A DNA stretch of 64,000 nucleotides from Ashinkailepas kermadecensis (GCA_034440615.1 JAOTOM010004381.1:124001-188000); one strand, 5' to 3'; shown: positions 42,970 to 53,229, counted from the stretch's first letter. Made by a program: numbers and translations. Notes: generated by a model not told the origin, from the sequence alone.

Positions 42970-42984
42970 GTAAGACGCGCGGCA

Positions 42985-43455
42985 CACACACAAACATATG
43001 CACACATGCCACACACATCACACACATCACACACATCACACACATCACACACATCACACACATACACGCACATACCACACACATACCACACACATACACA
43101 CACATACCACATACATACCACACACATACCACACACACATGCACCCACAAACACGCACACATACCACACATATCACACACATACCACATACATACCACAC
43201 ACATACCACACATATACCACACATACCACACACACACATGCACCCACATACACCCACATACACCCACAAACACCCACAAGCACGCACACATATCACACCC
43301 ATACATGCACATACCACACACATACACACACACACACATATATACACATACACACATACATGCAACACACATACATATACATGCACGCACACATATGTAC
43401 ACACACATACACCCACATACCAAAACATACACCCACATACACACACAAGCATACA
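42985..43455. repeat. (CACACAT)-type low-complexity array
   Basis: Mixed CACACAT, CACACATACC and CACACACA runs starting 15 bases after the exon 19 donor. Open in several frames only because of composition. 43456-43960 shows nothing recognised. Confidence 0.95.
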
Positions 43456-43960
43456 CGGACTGCTAAGGAGCTGACGTCTGCGCTGCAGTGGTGTTCCCCG
43501 TCGGGGATCACATCTCCAGTTAAGCCGCATAGCACTGCTCTCCAAACTAGGTGGCAAATGTGCAGACTTGCAAGCGTCCCAAGGATGACACGCACCACGC
43601 TACTTTCATTTTCACTTTAAAATATGACCGATGTGCCTTTCGTGGATTACTTTGGATGAAGCTGTGCACCGCTACGATACCCTTCACATACGCAGTTCTC
43701 ATAATACTGGTGGTGTGGTACGTTTTGTGTCGGTAATCGTGTCCTGGAGACTGTGTGTGTGTGCTGCCATGTCGCCGCTACTACACTGCTCTGATATACC
43801 GACACTCCAGTGCTCTGATGCCATGCCAGCCTGGTGTTCCGATAATCTGGCACCTCGATACACGTATAATATGATGCCCTGATGCGAGGCCCAACCTGTC
43901 TGACATAGCTCTCGGGTGTGTCGTGGCCTGCGACCTGACCTGCGACCTGTGACCTGGCAG

Positions 43961-44050
43961 GGACAGGAGGAGACGCGCACCTCAGAAGCGACTCTGATGA
44001 AAGACAGGCTCCAGGATCTGACTGCCAAGCTGGCTTCGTCAGAGAAGCAG
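43961..44050 (+). CDS. osp: osp-like exon 20: coiled coil
   Basis: Acceptor TGACCTGGCAG, donor AAGCAG/GTTAGA, phase 0 to 0. Encodes GQEETRTSEATLMKDRLQDL, TAKLASSEKQ. Confidence 0.9.
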
Positions 44051-44705
44051 GTTAGAATGAGACCAACAATCAGATTCACGACGACGTGGTGTAGTTCACC
44101 TGCGCGGACCACCTGAACTGGCTATGGCATAAGCGCCACGTGGTGTAGCTCACCTGCGCGGACCACCTGAACTGGCTGCAGCGTAGCAGGCGCATCTGTT
44201 ACGTATTGATTGATAGGTTGTCCAATGGCCCCATCCACTGAAGATGATACAATTCCTATATCTACTTGTTGAGGTAGCCCCTAGTACGAGGTGTCGCTTT
44301 GTGATCGCCATGGGCTAGGGTCCAGTCTGATGCGCTGGTGACGTTTACATCACCAAGAGCGGATCCGGCGCCTGGCTGACTGGCCAACAGCTATACGATC
44401 GGTGCCACACCTTCACTATGCTGACAGATATTGCAAATCGAACGTTCTTTTGGATGTCTATGTTTTACCTGGGATTTATTAAGTAAGTGTAAGTATCTAG
44501 CTAGGAAGCTTATTCAGTGACCTGAGCTGATAAGGTGCCCTATTTGCTTGAAGTGCGTTTATTTGCCACAATGCTACGATGACCACGTTTTGAATGAGCT
44601 GTTGACTGTTCCATTGCCACTGCTGTGGGTAGCTATTGGCTGCCTGGAGGCGTTGCTGCCACTGTTGTAACGGCTGGTTGTCACTGTTGACGTTCTGTGA
44701 TGCAG
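44051..44705. other. Intron 20
   Basis: GTGGTGTAGTTCACCTGCGC, GGACCACCTGAACTGGCT occurs twice (44083 and 44143). Otherwise no feature. Confidence 0.65.
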
Positions 44706-45359
44706 GTGCGCCAGCTGAAGCAGAAGCTGAGCAAAGGTGACGCGCGGGACCGGCGACGCACCTCGTCGCTGAAGGGACGCGAGTCGTTCTCCATCCCGGT
44801 GGAGCTGGAGACTAAGCTGGCTGCCCTGGAGGCGCGCGTGGCCGCCTGGGACGGAGTGGGCGGCGCAACGCCGTCGACACCTCAACTGGTCACCACCTCG
44901 GCAGGCGCGGCAGGCGCGGCAGGCGCAACAGGCGCGACAGGCGCGACAGGCGCGACAGGCGCGACAGGCGCAGCAGGCGCAGCAGGCGTGGCATCAGTCG
45001 GTTCGGACGCCAGCGCCAAGCCGGCGCCATCCCCAGCCCCGGCCAGCGACACCCAGCTGGCCGACTCCCGCTCGCGCCGCTCGCGCAGCTTCGAGGAGTC
45101 GACCAAGGCGTCGCGCATGCGCCGGAAGAGTCTGGACGGCGTGACGTCGCAGGACACGCTGCGCGTCATCATGCGCGTCAATTCGCTGGAGGCGCGCGTC
45201 GCGTGCCGCGCCAAGAAGTCGCCGTCGCCGCCGCGCCGCTCGCCGGCGCCCGTCCGGAAGGTGCGCGCCCGCTCTGCCGAGCAGCGCTCCGCGTCCCCGG
45301 AGAGAGCCGACGAGCGCGCCGTCAGGGGCGACGTCCGACTGCGGCTGAAGAAGCTGGAG
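44706..45359 (+). CDS. osp: osp-like exon 21: long Ser/Ala/Gly/Arg-rich exon
   Basis: Acceptor TCTGTGATGCAG, donor CTGGAG/GTAATG, phase 0 to 0, 218 residues. It begins as coil (VRQLKQKLSKGDARDRRRTS), then LETKLAALEARVAAW, then a Gly-Ala-Thr tandem tract at about residues 67-95. Next comes a basic, Ser-rich region with RSRSFEES and RMRRKSLDG, the latter a basophilic-kinase type site. DTLRVIMRVNSLEARVA follows, then a Pro/Arg/Ser segment and a final helix RLRLKKLE. The largest exon here, a likely regulatory break in the rod. Confidence 0.93.
44902..44992 (+). repeat. In-frame 9-bp coding repeat
   Basis: GCAGGCGCG/GCGACAGGC units encode a Gly-Ala-Ala / Gly-Ala-Thr tract inside exon 21. A coding VNTR; length changes in steps of 9 keep the frame. 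Confidence 0.92.
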
Positions 45360-45721
45360 GTAATGCTGGCGCGCGCCGGTGACGGCCGCTGTCTGCTCAC
45401 TGCCGCCTCAACCACTGCCACTGCTCACTGTCGTCGTGCTATTCATGAACGTCTCGGAAAAATGATAGTCAAACTGTCGTTGTTTGGTTCAAAAGGCTTT
45501 GAAAACCGGACCGAGACTAGGCTGCTTCCTCTTTTTGTCTGTCGTGCTGAACCATTGGGTAATTTCAGTGCCAACGGCGGTGTCGCCACCACAGCAAAGA
45601 GTGAATGGACTGTCTCTGTCTCTTTGTCGGTATCCTCTCGTTCTTTTTCCGGTCCTCGCCCATGTCGACGATTTCGGTCCAGCACGGTAACGTCTGGGTG
45701 TTCCCGTGTGCGTGTCCTCAG
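45360..45721. other. Intron 21, no gene seen
   Basis: 362 bases without recognised elements. Confidence 0.6.
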
Positions 45722-45793
45722 AGTCTGGTGCGCCAGGTGCGGGATCAGCTGGAGTGCTGTGTTGGTGAACTTCAAGCCACCGATCTACCTCAG
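45722..45793 (+). CDS. osp: osp-like exon 22
   Basis: Acceptor GTGTCCTCAG, donor CCTCAG/GTCAGT, phase 0 to 0. Encodes SLVRQVRDQLECCVGELQAT, DLPQ. Short helical exon with a Cys pair. Confidence 0.87.
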
Positions 45794-45835
45794 GTCAGTG
45801 TCACCGTTATACTCATGCAATGGATCAAGTCCATG

Positions 45836-45985
45836 TCACCCGCCCGCTGGCCAGGTCAGTCCATGCCACCCACCCATTGGCCAGGTCAGTTCATGTCACC
45901 CGCCTGCTGGTCAGGTCAGTTCAGGGCCAGTCCATGTCACCCACCCGTTAGCTAGGTCAGTTCAGGGTCAGTCCATGTCGCCCAG
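45836..45985 (+). repeat. About 30-45 bp repeat related to the exon 22 donor
   Basis: Copies of GGCCAGGTCAGTCCATGTCA, CCCGCCCGCTGG. Each has CAG/GTCAGT followed by GTCAC, resembling CTCAG/GTCAGTGTCACC at the true donor. Relationship to the exon is only partial. Confidence 0.75.
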
Positions 45986-46139
45986 CTGATTGGCTGGTGT
46001 TGAAATTAATGAATTCATTCACCACCAGCCTTAGTTTGAAGCTGACTGTATTAGGTCATGCCAAGACATTTTCTCTGTGCCGGCCAATGCGTTGCTCTGT
46101 CTGTTGCCCTGTCGGCTAATGCGCCTGTTTCGAGTGAGG

Positions 46140-46390
46140 GAGATCTTTGGTTTAAGTCTAACCTGGGGCAGGCTTTTCCTGAGCTGGATCCTACCATCAG
46201 ATAGCAGTAACTGTGGACTCGGGCAGGCTTTTCCTCAGCTGGGTCTTACCATCAGATAGCAGTGACTGTGGACTCAGGCAGGCTTTTCCTCAGCTGGATC
46301 CTACCATCAGATAGCAGTGACTGTGGACTCGCGCAGGCTTTTCCTCAGCTGGGCCCTACCATCAGATAACAGTGACTGTGGAGTGCTCGC
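46140..46390. repeat. About 60-bp repeat, 4 copies
   Basis: Unit GGCAGGCTTTTCCTCAGCTG, GATCCTACCATCAGATAGCA, GTGACTGTGGACTC. 46391-46840 has no other feature except a (TG)n run at 46678-46701. Confidence 0.93.
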
Positions 46391-46817
46391 CGCGTCACGA
46401 AATTAACGTTGGATGACCGGCCCCGCGGCATCGAGTTGGCGGCTGTGATCCTCCTTTAAGCAGACCGCCCGGCCCTGCGGCGCGCTCCGTGGGTACGGTC
46501 TCGCATCGTCACCGAGCAGCCTTGTGTTCGCTGGGCTCGAGGGATCTGGATAGGTCTGCCGTGTGCACATGCTATGGCAGCAAACCTGAGATGAAGTGTG
46601 TCCAAGACTGCCTTGCAGGGGCGTCTCGCAAGGGTGCAAGCTGAAACCCTGCCGGTTATATAGTATGTGTATATGCAGTGTGTGTGTGTGTGTGTGTGTG
46701 CATTGCAAAATGAATCATCGGTGTGGGATTGAAAAAAAAAATGATTAAAGGATGCACGCATGCATCAACAGTATACCTGGTGACATGTGTCGGGCTACTT
46801 GATCTCCCAAAACGCCG

Positions 46818-46875
46818 AAGCACTGTCTTCTGATCGCCAGCTATCTCCACCTCTGATCGCCAGGTATCCTCCGTC
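46818..46875 (+). repeat. 23-bp duplication across the exon 23 acceptor
   Basis: TCTGATCGCCAGCTATCTCC, ACC is followed by TCTGATCGCCAGGTATCCTC, CGTC. The acceptor CAG and the first exon bases are copied once upstream (decoy acceptor ending at 46840). Confidence 0.8.
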
Positions 46876-47019
46876 TGCACGCGCCTGGCGGAGGCGGCTG
46901 ACAGCCTGGCCGGACAGCGGCCGACTGCGCCTGAAGGCATGCGCGCTCTGGTCGAGCGAATCCGTTTGCTTCTGCTGAGGAAGGCGCGCGAGCAGGCGCA
47001 GGCGCAGGCGCAGCTCAAG
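46864..47019 (+). CDS. osp: osp-like exon 23: helix
   Basis: Acceptor CTGATCGCCAG, donor CTCAAG/GTGAGG, phase 0 to 0. Encodes VSSVCTRLAEAADSLAGQRP, TAPEGMRALVERIRLLLLRK, AREQAQAQAQLK. The Leu-rich stretch RIRLLLLRK is notable, as is the AQ repeat at the end. Confidence 0.92.
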
Positions 47020-47044
47020 GTGAGGCGCGGCTCGGATAGGCCGA

Positions 47045-47166
47045 GCGGTGCACGTCGCAGTCAGCTGAACTGTGGCGCAGTCAGCTGAACTGTGACGCGG
47101 TCAGCTGAACTGTGGCGCGGTCAGCTGAACTGTGACGCGGTCAGCTGAACTGTGGCGCAGTCAGCT
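47045..47166. repeat. About 21-bp repeat, 6 copies
   Basis: Unit GCGGTCAGCTGAACTGTGAC with GCAG variants. Confidence 0.92.
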
Positions 47167-47348
47167 GTCGTATTGTGCTCTCACTCCCTTCGGTATGATG
47201 CGATGGACCAGGGCGAGAAAAAGAGGGCTGCTCTGGATTTGTCATCTAGAACTTAGGGACTACAAGCTAGACTCTAGGGGCAATCTAGGGACTACAATCA
47301 AGAATACGCTTTTCAGAAGCTATGCTCTCCGTTTGTCCTTCCGAACAG

Positions 47349-47633
47349 GCGAATGTCGCTGCCAGGCAATGTCGCAAGTGTCCAGTGCAGTGTCGCTCTG
47401 TGCGTCAGGCGGACCGGCGGTGGACGTCCGAGGAGCGCCGGCGGCTGGCGGCCGAGAAACTGGCCTACCAGACGGTGCTGCTGTCGTGTCTGTCGGAGGC
47501 ACTGCAGGCCGCCGCCGAGCCGGAGCCGTTCGAGCGGCAGCTGAAGCTGCGCGAGCTGCTCGAGACGCACCGCAAGATGGGCACGCTGCGGCACCGGCTA
47601 CAGACCGGCCTGGTGGAGAACGTCTCGAGCGGG
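47349..47633 (+). CDS. osp: osp-like exon 24
   Basis: Acceptor CTTCCGAACAG, donor AGCGGG/GTACGT, phase 0 to 0, 95 residues. It opens ANVAARQCRKCPVQCRSVRQ (four Cys close together, a CxxC-like group). Helix follows: RWTSEERRRLAAEKLAYQTV, LLSCLSEALQAAAEPEPFER, QLKLRELLETHRKMGTLRHR. Whether the Cys group binds metal is unknown. Confidence 0.9.
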
Positions 47634-48172
47634 GTACGTGTCTGGGCACGGGGGACGGTGGGGTACGTGTCTGGGGACGGTCCGGTGGGGTACGTGTCTG
47701 GGGACGGGGTCTGGTGAGGTACGTGTCTGGGGACTGTCCGGTGGGGTACGTGTCTGGGGACGGGGTCCGGTGAGGTACGTGTCTGGGGACTGTCCGGTGG
47801 GGTACGTGTCTGGGGACGGGGACGGTGAGGTACGTGTCTGGGGACTGTCCGGTGGGGTACGTGTCTGGGGACGGGGTCCGGTGAGGTACGTGTCTGGGGA
47901 CTGTCCGGTGGGGTACGTGTCTGGGGACGGGGGACGGTGAGGTACGTGTCTGGGGACTGTCCGGTGGGGTACGTGTCTGGGGACGGGGTCCGGTGAGGTA
48001 CGTGTCTGGGGACTGTCCGGTGGGGTACGTGTCTGGGGACGGGGGACGGTGGGGTACGTGTCTGGGGACTGTCCGGTGGGGTGCATGTCTGGGGACTGTC
48101 CAGTGGGTACCGGTGTGAGAACTGTCCAGTAGGTACCGCTGTGGGAACTGTCCAGCAGGTACGGGTGTGGCG
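47628..48172 (+). repeat. 27/29-bp array carrying the exon 24 donor, about 16 units
   Basis: Alternating units GGTACGTGTCTGGGGACTGT, CCGGTGG and GGTACGTGTCTGGGGACGGG, GTCCGGTGA. The real donor GCGGG/GTACGT is the first. The array decays after 48080. Units alternate as a dimer of about 56-57 bases. Confidence 0.93.
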
Positions 48173-48369
48173 AAGGTTCAGTGGGGTGCGCGTTTGGGCC
48201 GTCTGTTCCATTGAGCTTAGTACGCGCATATCCTGCACCATATGGTATCAAATTTGCTACGGCTAAAGTCGCACGTAATTGTCAAACTATTTCTGAATCT
48301 ATTGAGGACCTTTTTGGTGCTTCTATTCAATAAGCGACTACATGCTCAGAAATCACTGGTTAATTAAGT

Positions 48370-48433
48370 GCATATATGGGCGCTGTATGACCAACGCAGA
48401 CGATGCGCCCCTAAGCCCAAATAACCAACCAAT
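48370..48433 (+). mobile_element. SINE tail remnant
   Basis: TATATGGGCGCTGTATGACC, AACGCAGACGATGCGCCCCT, AAGCCCAAATAACCAACC. 48173-48369 and 48434-48655 show no other feature. Confidence 0.72.
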
Positions 48434-48655
48434 TAAGTGCATATCTCAACTCTCTGTACATTTAAATCAGTAACACCACTATGTGAATTAATGTGTAAGG
48501 CTGTCCAATCAAGATAGGAAGCCCATGACCATCAGTTTGAATCTACTTCACACCACAGCGGCAGTCAGTGCAACGCTTGGAGTGGGGGTTCGAGTCCAAC
48601 CTGGTATGTGGTGTGTGCTGTGGTGGCTATCAGGTGAGTGACCCCCGGTCGTCAG

Positions 48656-48829
48656 ATGGTGGAGTCGTTCTCGGCGCTGCTGTCGGAGCGGCTGTGCTCG
48701 CTGGAGGAGGCTGCCGTCGGACTGCGCACGCGCCAGACCCGGCCGCCACCAGCCCGCAGGGCGCCCGTCGTCCAGCAGGACCGTCAGCTGCAGCAGCTGC
48801 ACCAGAGCCTGCTGCGCCAGGAGGCTGAG
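48656..48829 (+). CDS. osp: osp-like exon 25
   Basis: Acceptor CCGGTCGTCAG, donor GCTGAG/GTGAGA, phase 0 to 0. Encodes MVESFSALLSERLCSLEEAA, VGLRTRQTRPPPARRAPVVQ, QDRQLQQLHQSLLRQEAE. Two helices around a Pro/Arg hinge. The frame stays open past the donor to 48907. Confidence 0.92.
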
Positions 48830-48915
48830 GTGAGATATACCGGTCATCAGGCTGAGGTGAGGTATACCGGTCATCAGGCTGAGGCGAGATGCCAGTCATC
48901 AGGCTGAGGTGAGCT
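48818..48915 (+). repeat. 27-bp array carrying the exon 25 donor, 3-4 units
   Basis: GCTGAGGTGAGATATACCGG, TCATCAG repeated. Donors at 48830, 48857 and 48909; the one near 48884 has mutated to GC (GAGGCGAG). The first step is 27 bases, so a longer exon would add the nine-residue VRYTGHQAE in frame. Confidence 0.92.
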
Positions 48916-49321
48916 ATGCCAGTTACCAGGTAGAGGTGAAATACCAGCGAAAAGGTGACCCCTTTACCTCTGTACCTCTCTACCAGTTGCCAGGTGAGCC
49001 GTGTGCCAGTTGCTAGGTGACTGACCCCTCTAACCTTTGAACTGTGGCGTCCAGGTGACTGGCCCTTCTAGCCTTTGATCTGTAGCGTTCAGGTGACCGG
49101 CCCCTCTTGCCACTGAACTATGGCGTCCATGTGACTGGGGCCCCTCTAGCCTCTGAACTGTGGCGTCCAGGTGACCGGGCCCTCTAGCCTCTGAACTGTG
49201 GCGTCCAGGTGACCGGCCCTCTTACCTCTGACCTGTGGCGTCCAGGTGACCGGCCCCTCTTACCTCTGACCTGTGGCGTCCAGGTGACCGGCCCCTCTTA
49301 CCTCTGACCTGTGGCGTCCAG
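48916..49321 (+). repeat. About 38-bp array carrying the exon 26 acceptor, about 8 units
   Basis: Unit GTGGCGTCCAGGTGACCGGC, CCCTCTTACCTCTGACCT. Acceptor-like CGTCCAG/GTGAC occurs at 49054, 49170, 49208, 49244, 49283 and 49321 (real), with TTCAG at 49092 and a dead CCATG near 49131. Each copy is CAG followed by GTGAC, a 3' site fused to a 5'-like site. The left part (48916-49020) is more degenerate. Confidence 0.93.
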
Positions 49322-49489
49322 GTGACGGCAGCGGTGACGTCGTTCAAGTCTGACAAGTTGAGACGACTGGCGGAGTCTCTGGCGGCGGAGACGGTGCTGG
49401 GATCTCAGCCGCCGCCGTCCGATGACCAGCTGTTGGAGGAGGTCAAAGTGCGTGACGCCTGGAACATGGCGCAGGACACCATCAGCCAG
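49322..49489 (+). CDS. osp: osp-like exon 26
   Basis: Acceptor GGCGTCCAG, donor AGCCAG/GTACGG, phase 0 to 0. Encodes VTAAVTSFKSDKLRRLAESL, AAETVLGSQPPPSDDQLLEE, VKVRDAWNMAQDTISQ. Helices around a Pro hinge. Confidence 0.92.
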
Positions 49490-50066
49490 GTACGGCAGCT
49501 GTCCTCGTACCGCCTCACTCTTCTGTCGGCTGTTCTACAGCCGTTGGCCGACCAGTGGTGGGTCCGGTCAAGGTGAATGTCAATGTCAGGATAGATCGGT
49601 GTCGGTACGCGAGAAATTCGGATGCCAAGATTACACATCACGGATGCTGGGCAATTGAAAGGACGACATGTATCCAGCACCGCAGCCTTCTTCTCCTTGG
49701 ACTAACCATGCCGCGTGCTGTGGGCGTGGTGTTGAAATGTCGACATTGGCGGGGAGTGCGATGGCGTGTTTTTTTTTAAAGCTACGGGCGGCGCTGTCCA
49801 GTTGCAAGGCTGTGATGTTTTTTGGCTGTTCAAGGGTAGTTTGATTTTTAGGTGTGTTGCATTATGTGCGAAACTTTGGTCATTCCTCTTAGGACGCGCC
49901 GCGGTCATTCCTCTTAGGACGCGCCGCTCACACAGCTGGGCCGGGTTGACTGGGCGCCAGTATCGTGTGGCGCGCTGTAGATTGGCCAGGGCTGGCTGGG
50001 CTGGACAAGCGTGACGTGGCGTGATGTGGCATGACGTGACGTGACGTGAAAGTGCGCCTTCGGCAG
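49490..50066. other. Intron 26
   Basis: A short perfect duplication GGTCATTCCTCTTAGGACGC, GCCGC (49880 and 49905) and TGACGTGACGTG repeats at 50010-50050. No gene. Confidence 0.7.
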
Positions 50067-50194
50067 GAGCTAGTGCAGGCCGAGATGTCGCACATGATGC
50101 TCAAGTTCGTGGAGCTGTACGAGCGCGACCTGGAGGTGGACCGGCAGCACTGCTTCTTCCTGGTGCAGGCGCAGCAGGAGGCGGCCGAGCGCAG
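50067..50194 (+). CDS. osp: osp-like exon 27: helix
   Basis: Acceptor GCCTTCGGCAG, donor CGCAG/GTCAGA, phase 0 to 2. Encodes ELVQAEMSHMMLKFVELYER, DLEVDRQHCFFLVQAQQEAA, ER. Hydrophobic-rich helical exon that looks conserved. Confidence 0.92.
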
Positions 50195-50224
50195 GTCAGA
50201 CCCTGGGCAATGCCTCCGCTGTGT

Positions 50225-51110
50225 GCCTGCTGCCCGGTCGTGTTTTGTGGCGATAATTGTGGGGCCGTCCGGTCGTGTTTTGTGGCGATAATTGTGGGGC
50301 CGTCCGGTCGTGTTTTGTGACGATAATTGTGGGGCCGTCCGGTCGTGTTTTGTGGCGATAATTGTGGGGCTGTCCGGTCGTGTTTTGTGACCATAATTGT
50401 GGGGCCGTCCGGTCGTGTTTTGTGGCGATAACTGTGGGGCCGTCCGGTCGTGTTTTGTGGCGATAATTGTGGGGCTGTCCGGTCGTGTTTGTGACCATAA
50501 TTGTGGGGCTGTCGGTCGTGTTTTGTGGCGATAACTGTGGGGCCGTCCGGTCGTGTTTTGTGGCGATAATTGTGGGGCTGTCCGGTCGTGTTTTGTGGCG
50601 ATAATTGTGGGGCCGTCCGGTCGTGTTTTGTGGCGATAATTGTGGGGCCGTCCGGTCGTGTTTTGTGGCGATAATTGTGGGGCCGTCCGGTCGTGTTTTG
50701 TGGCGATAATTGTGGGGCCGTCCGGTCGTGTTTTGTGGCGATAATTGTGGGGCCGTCCGGTCGTGTTTTGTGGCGATAATTGTGGGGCCGTCCGGTCGTG
50801 TTTTGTGGCGATAATTGTGGGGCCGTCGGTCGTGTTTTGTGGCGATAATTGTGGGGCCGTCCGGTCGTGTTTTGTGGCGATAATTGTGGGGCCGTCCGGT
50901 CGTGTTTTGTGGCGATAATTGTGGGGCCGTCCGGTCGTGTTTTGTGACGATAATTGTGGGGCCGTCCGGTCGTGTTTTGTGGCGATAATTGTGGGGCCGT
51001 CCGGTCGTGTTTTGTGGTGGTAATTGTGGGGCCGTCCGGTCGTGTTTTGTGGCGATAATTGTTGGGCCGTCCGGTCGTGTTTTGTGGCGATAACTGTGGC
51101 GATCGTTGCC
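50225..51110. repeat. 35-bp minisatellite, 25 copies
   Basis: Unit GGTCGTGTTTTGTGGCGATA, ATTGTGGGGCCGTCC. Very regular, with two single-base deletions near 50490 and 50510 and one near 50827. Minus-strand frames are open through it (artefact). 51111-51378 holds a reversed SINE tail near 51195-51250 and nothing else. Confidence 0.97.
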
Positions 51111-51378
51111 GGCTTTCCAACGTGAGCGACATGCACTGTCGGCACCTTGAACACAGCGATCTATTTCGACCTTTTACGGTGTCGCCGGAGCGAAGGCTAG
51201 TCGGATTGGATTGGATTGTATTGGTGTTTAGGGGCGCGTCGACTGCCTAGGTCATTTTGCGCCCACAACTGTGTTTATTGATAATCTGCCATGCTCATAC
51301 AGTCGTCGGTGTAGGAGGCTAGTCGGATTGTTGAGCCCTTATGACCTGACCAGACCAGACCTATGACCGGACCGTCAG

Positions 51379-51570
51379 GTACACGGTGGCGACAGAGAGT
51401 CTGCAGACGGAGATGGAGGAGGCGGTGATGACCCTGAGTCGGCAGTACGAGGAGGCGCTGACGCGGCTGCGTGCCGGGCCACGGCCGCCGCCGCCACCTC
51501 CCGAGGACCAGGCCGACACGCTGCTGGCCGAGCTGGCCGACGTGGTCGCGCAGAAGGCGATCGTCGACGG
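51379..51570 (+). CDS. osp: osp-like exon 28: coil with Pro hinge
   Basis: Acceptor CGGACCGTCAG, donor GACGG/GTGAGG, phase 2 to 2. Encodes RYTVATESLQTEMEEAVMTL, SRQYEEALTRLRAGPRPPPP, PPEDQADTLLAELADVVAQK. A run of six prolines separates two helices and could bind SH3/WW-type partners (inference). Confidence 0.93.
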
Positions 51571-51587
51571 GTGAGGACGCCGGGGGC

Positions 51588-51750
51588 GTCGGTAGCTCAG
51601 CGGTTAAGCTGAGTGTCTGACACGCCAGAGGTGCGGGGTTCGATTCCCCGCGGTGGTCGCCCTTCCTGCCAGGGTAAGAGGCAGGTGACGTCATGTGGCC
51701 TCAGCTGCTGAGTGCGTCGTGAAGCCACAACCACCGACCCGGGTGAGGAC
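51588..51750 (+). mobile_element. tRNA-derived SINE, head type D
   Basis: Head CGTCGGTAGCTCAGCGGTTA and GCGGGGTTCGATTCCCCGCG. The short body ends GTGCGTCGTGAAGCCACAAC, the tail shared with the copy at 26000. It starts about 18 bases after the exon 28 donor. A complete tRNA cloverleaf is not closed. Confidence 0.82.
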
Positions 51751-52854
51751 GCTGAGCGGTGTTGGGGCGGGCCGGGCAGACGTGCAGTTGGCTGAGGAGC
51801 CTGGGAGTGGACGGATTGAGGGGGTGGGGGTCGAGTGCAGGGTTGGATTTGCACTTCGCAATCCTGGATGAGGAGAGGAAAATGTTTCGATGGTCGAGTA
51901 CGGAGATGATGTTTAGCTTCAGATCTGTGACACCAGTATGTCAGTATGGACGTTTCAGTGAATCTTGAGCATTTTCACAGAGCAGATAACTGTCAAACAG
52001 TACCATTGAATCTCCAAATGAGACAAATGAGAGGATAATTTTCTGGAGAGGATGCTGTTCTGGATACTAAAAATCCAAGTACAGCTTGTTCTTCCAATCC
52101 TGGCTGCGTGTGATGGAGTGGACGAGCGGGTGTAGGAACAGACGAATGAGTGGTGGAGTGGATGGATTGAGGAGGAAGTGGACTGATCGTGGTGGAGTGG
52201 ACGAGGGGTGTGGGATAGACTGTGTGGGGAAGCGAGCCCGAGTTGGCCCATGAGCGTCGGGCGGTAGCAGTGGTGACGTACGTGTCGTATCGCATGTTGA
52301 GCTGCGCCACGACAAGAACACGCCATCTCTGATTCTGAAGCGGTGACACAGACACGGCGTAGCGTATTTGACCGACACGCCATCGATCAATCGGCGGTGC
52401 TGTCTGTCGGCCTTCGCCGAACTCAAATGGTCATTGTAGGCGAACAACGCTTCCATTTCGTGGACGAGATATTACTTCATCTGCACGCCGGACAAAGCAG
52501 TTCGCAGTTCAGGCTTCACCATAGAATAGACGCCTGCGGGCAAGGAAGTGTGTATTTTTGTGTGACGTGGGCAAGGAAGTGTGTATTTTGTTTGACGTGG
52601 GCAAGGAATTATTTATTTTTGTGTGACGTGGCTGTAGATGGGTCCCTGAACTCCTGTCGATCTGTCGATGAGGGGTTGACCGCGCCAGACGAGGGAGCGC
52701 TGGTGACCGATCTTCGGTGTAGTTCGAAGCCGCTACGAATCGCTAAAAATACACAGATGTCATGCAGCTGAATAAGCACACAACCCACCTTTCAGTAATT
52801 CTTCCCAGGGATATCTACTTTTATGTTGATAATGTGGCGGTATGTGGTTGATGA
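51751..52854. other. Intron 28, middle
   Basis: 52090-52215 has degenerate GTGGAGTGGACGAG copies; 52540-52635 has three copies of GGGCAAGGAAGTGTGTATTT, TTGTGTGACGT. No gene found. Confidence 0.65.
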
Positions 52855-53218
52855 TATAACGTAGCATGACGTGGCCAGCTGACACCAGTAATCAGTGACG
52901 TGACGTGACGTGTCCAGCTCACGTCAGTAATCTGTGACGTGACGTGGGCCAGCTCACACCAGTAATCAGTGACGTGACGTGACGTGGCCAGCTCACACCA
53001 GTAATCTGTGACGTGACGTGACCAGCTCACACCAGTAATCAGTGACGTGACGTGTCCAGGTCACGTCAGTAATCAGTGACGTGACGTGACGTGTCCAGGT
53101 CACGTCAGTAATCTGTGACGTGACGTGGCCAGCTCACACCAGTAATCAGTGACGTGACGTGGCCAACTTACACCAGCAATCAACGACGTGACGTGACGTG
53201 ACGTGACGTGACTGGCGC
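52855..53218. repeat. About 34-39 bp repeat, about 10 copies
   Basis: Unit TGACGTGACGTGGCCAGCTC, ACACCAGTAATCAG. It ends in pure GACGT runs (53187-53210) just before the exon 29 acceptor, which is outside the unit. Confidence 0.95.
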
Positions 53219-53229
53219 TTCTCCGGCAG

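Noticed and set aside
42985..43466. His/Thr-rich ORFs in the CA-rich array
   Set aside because: Low-complexity CACACAT translation, intronic position, open on both strands.
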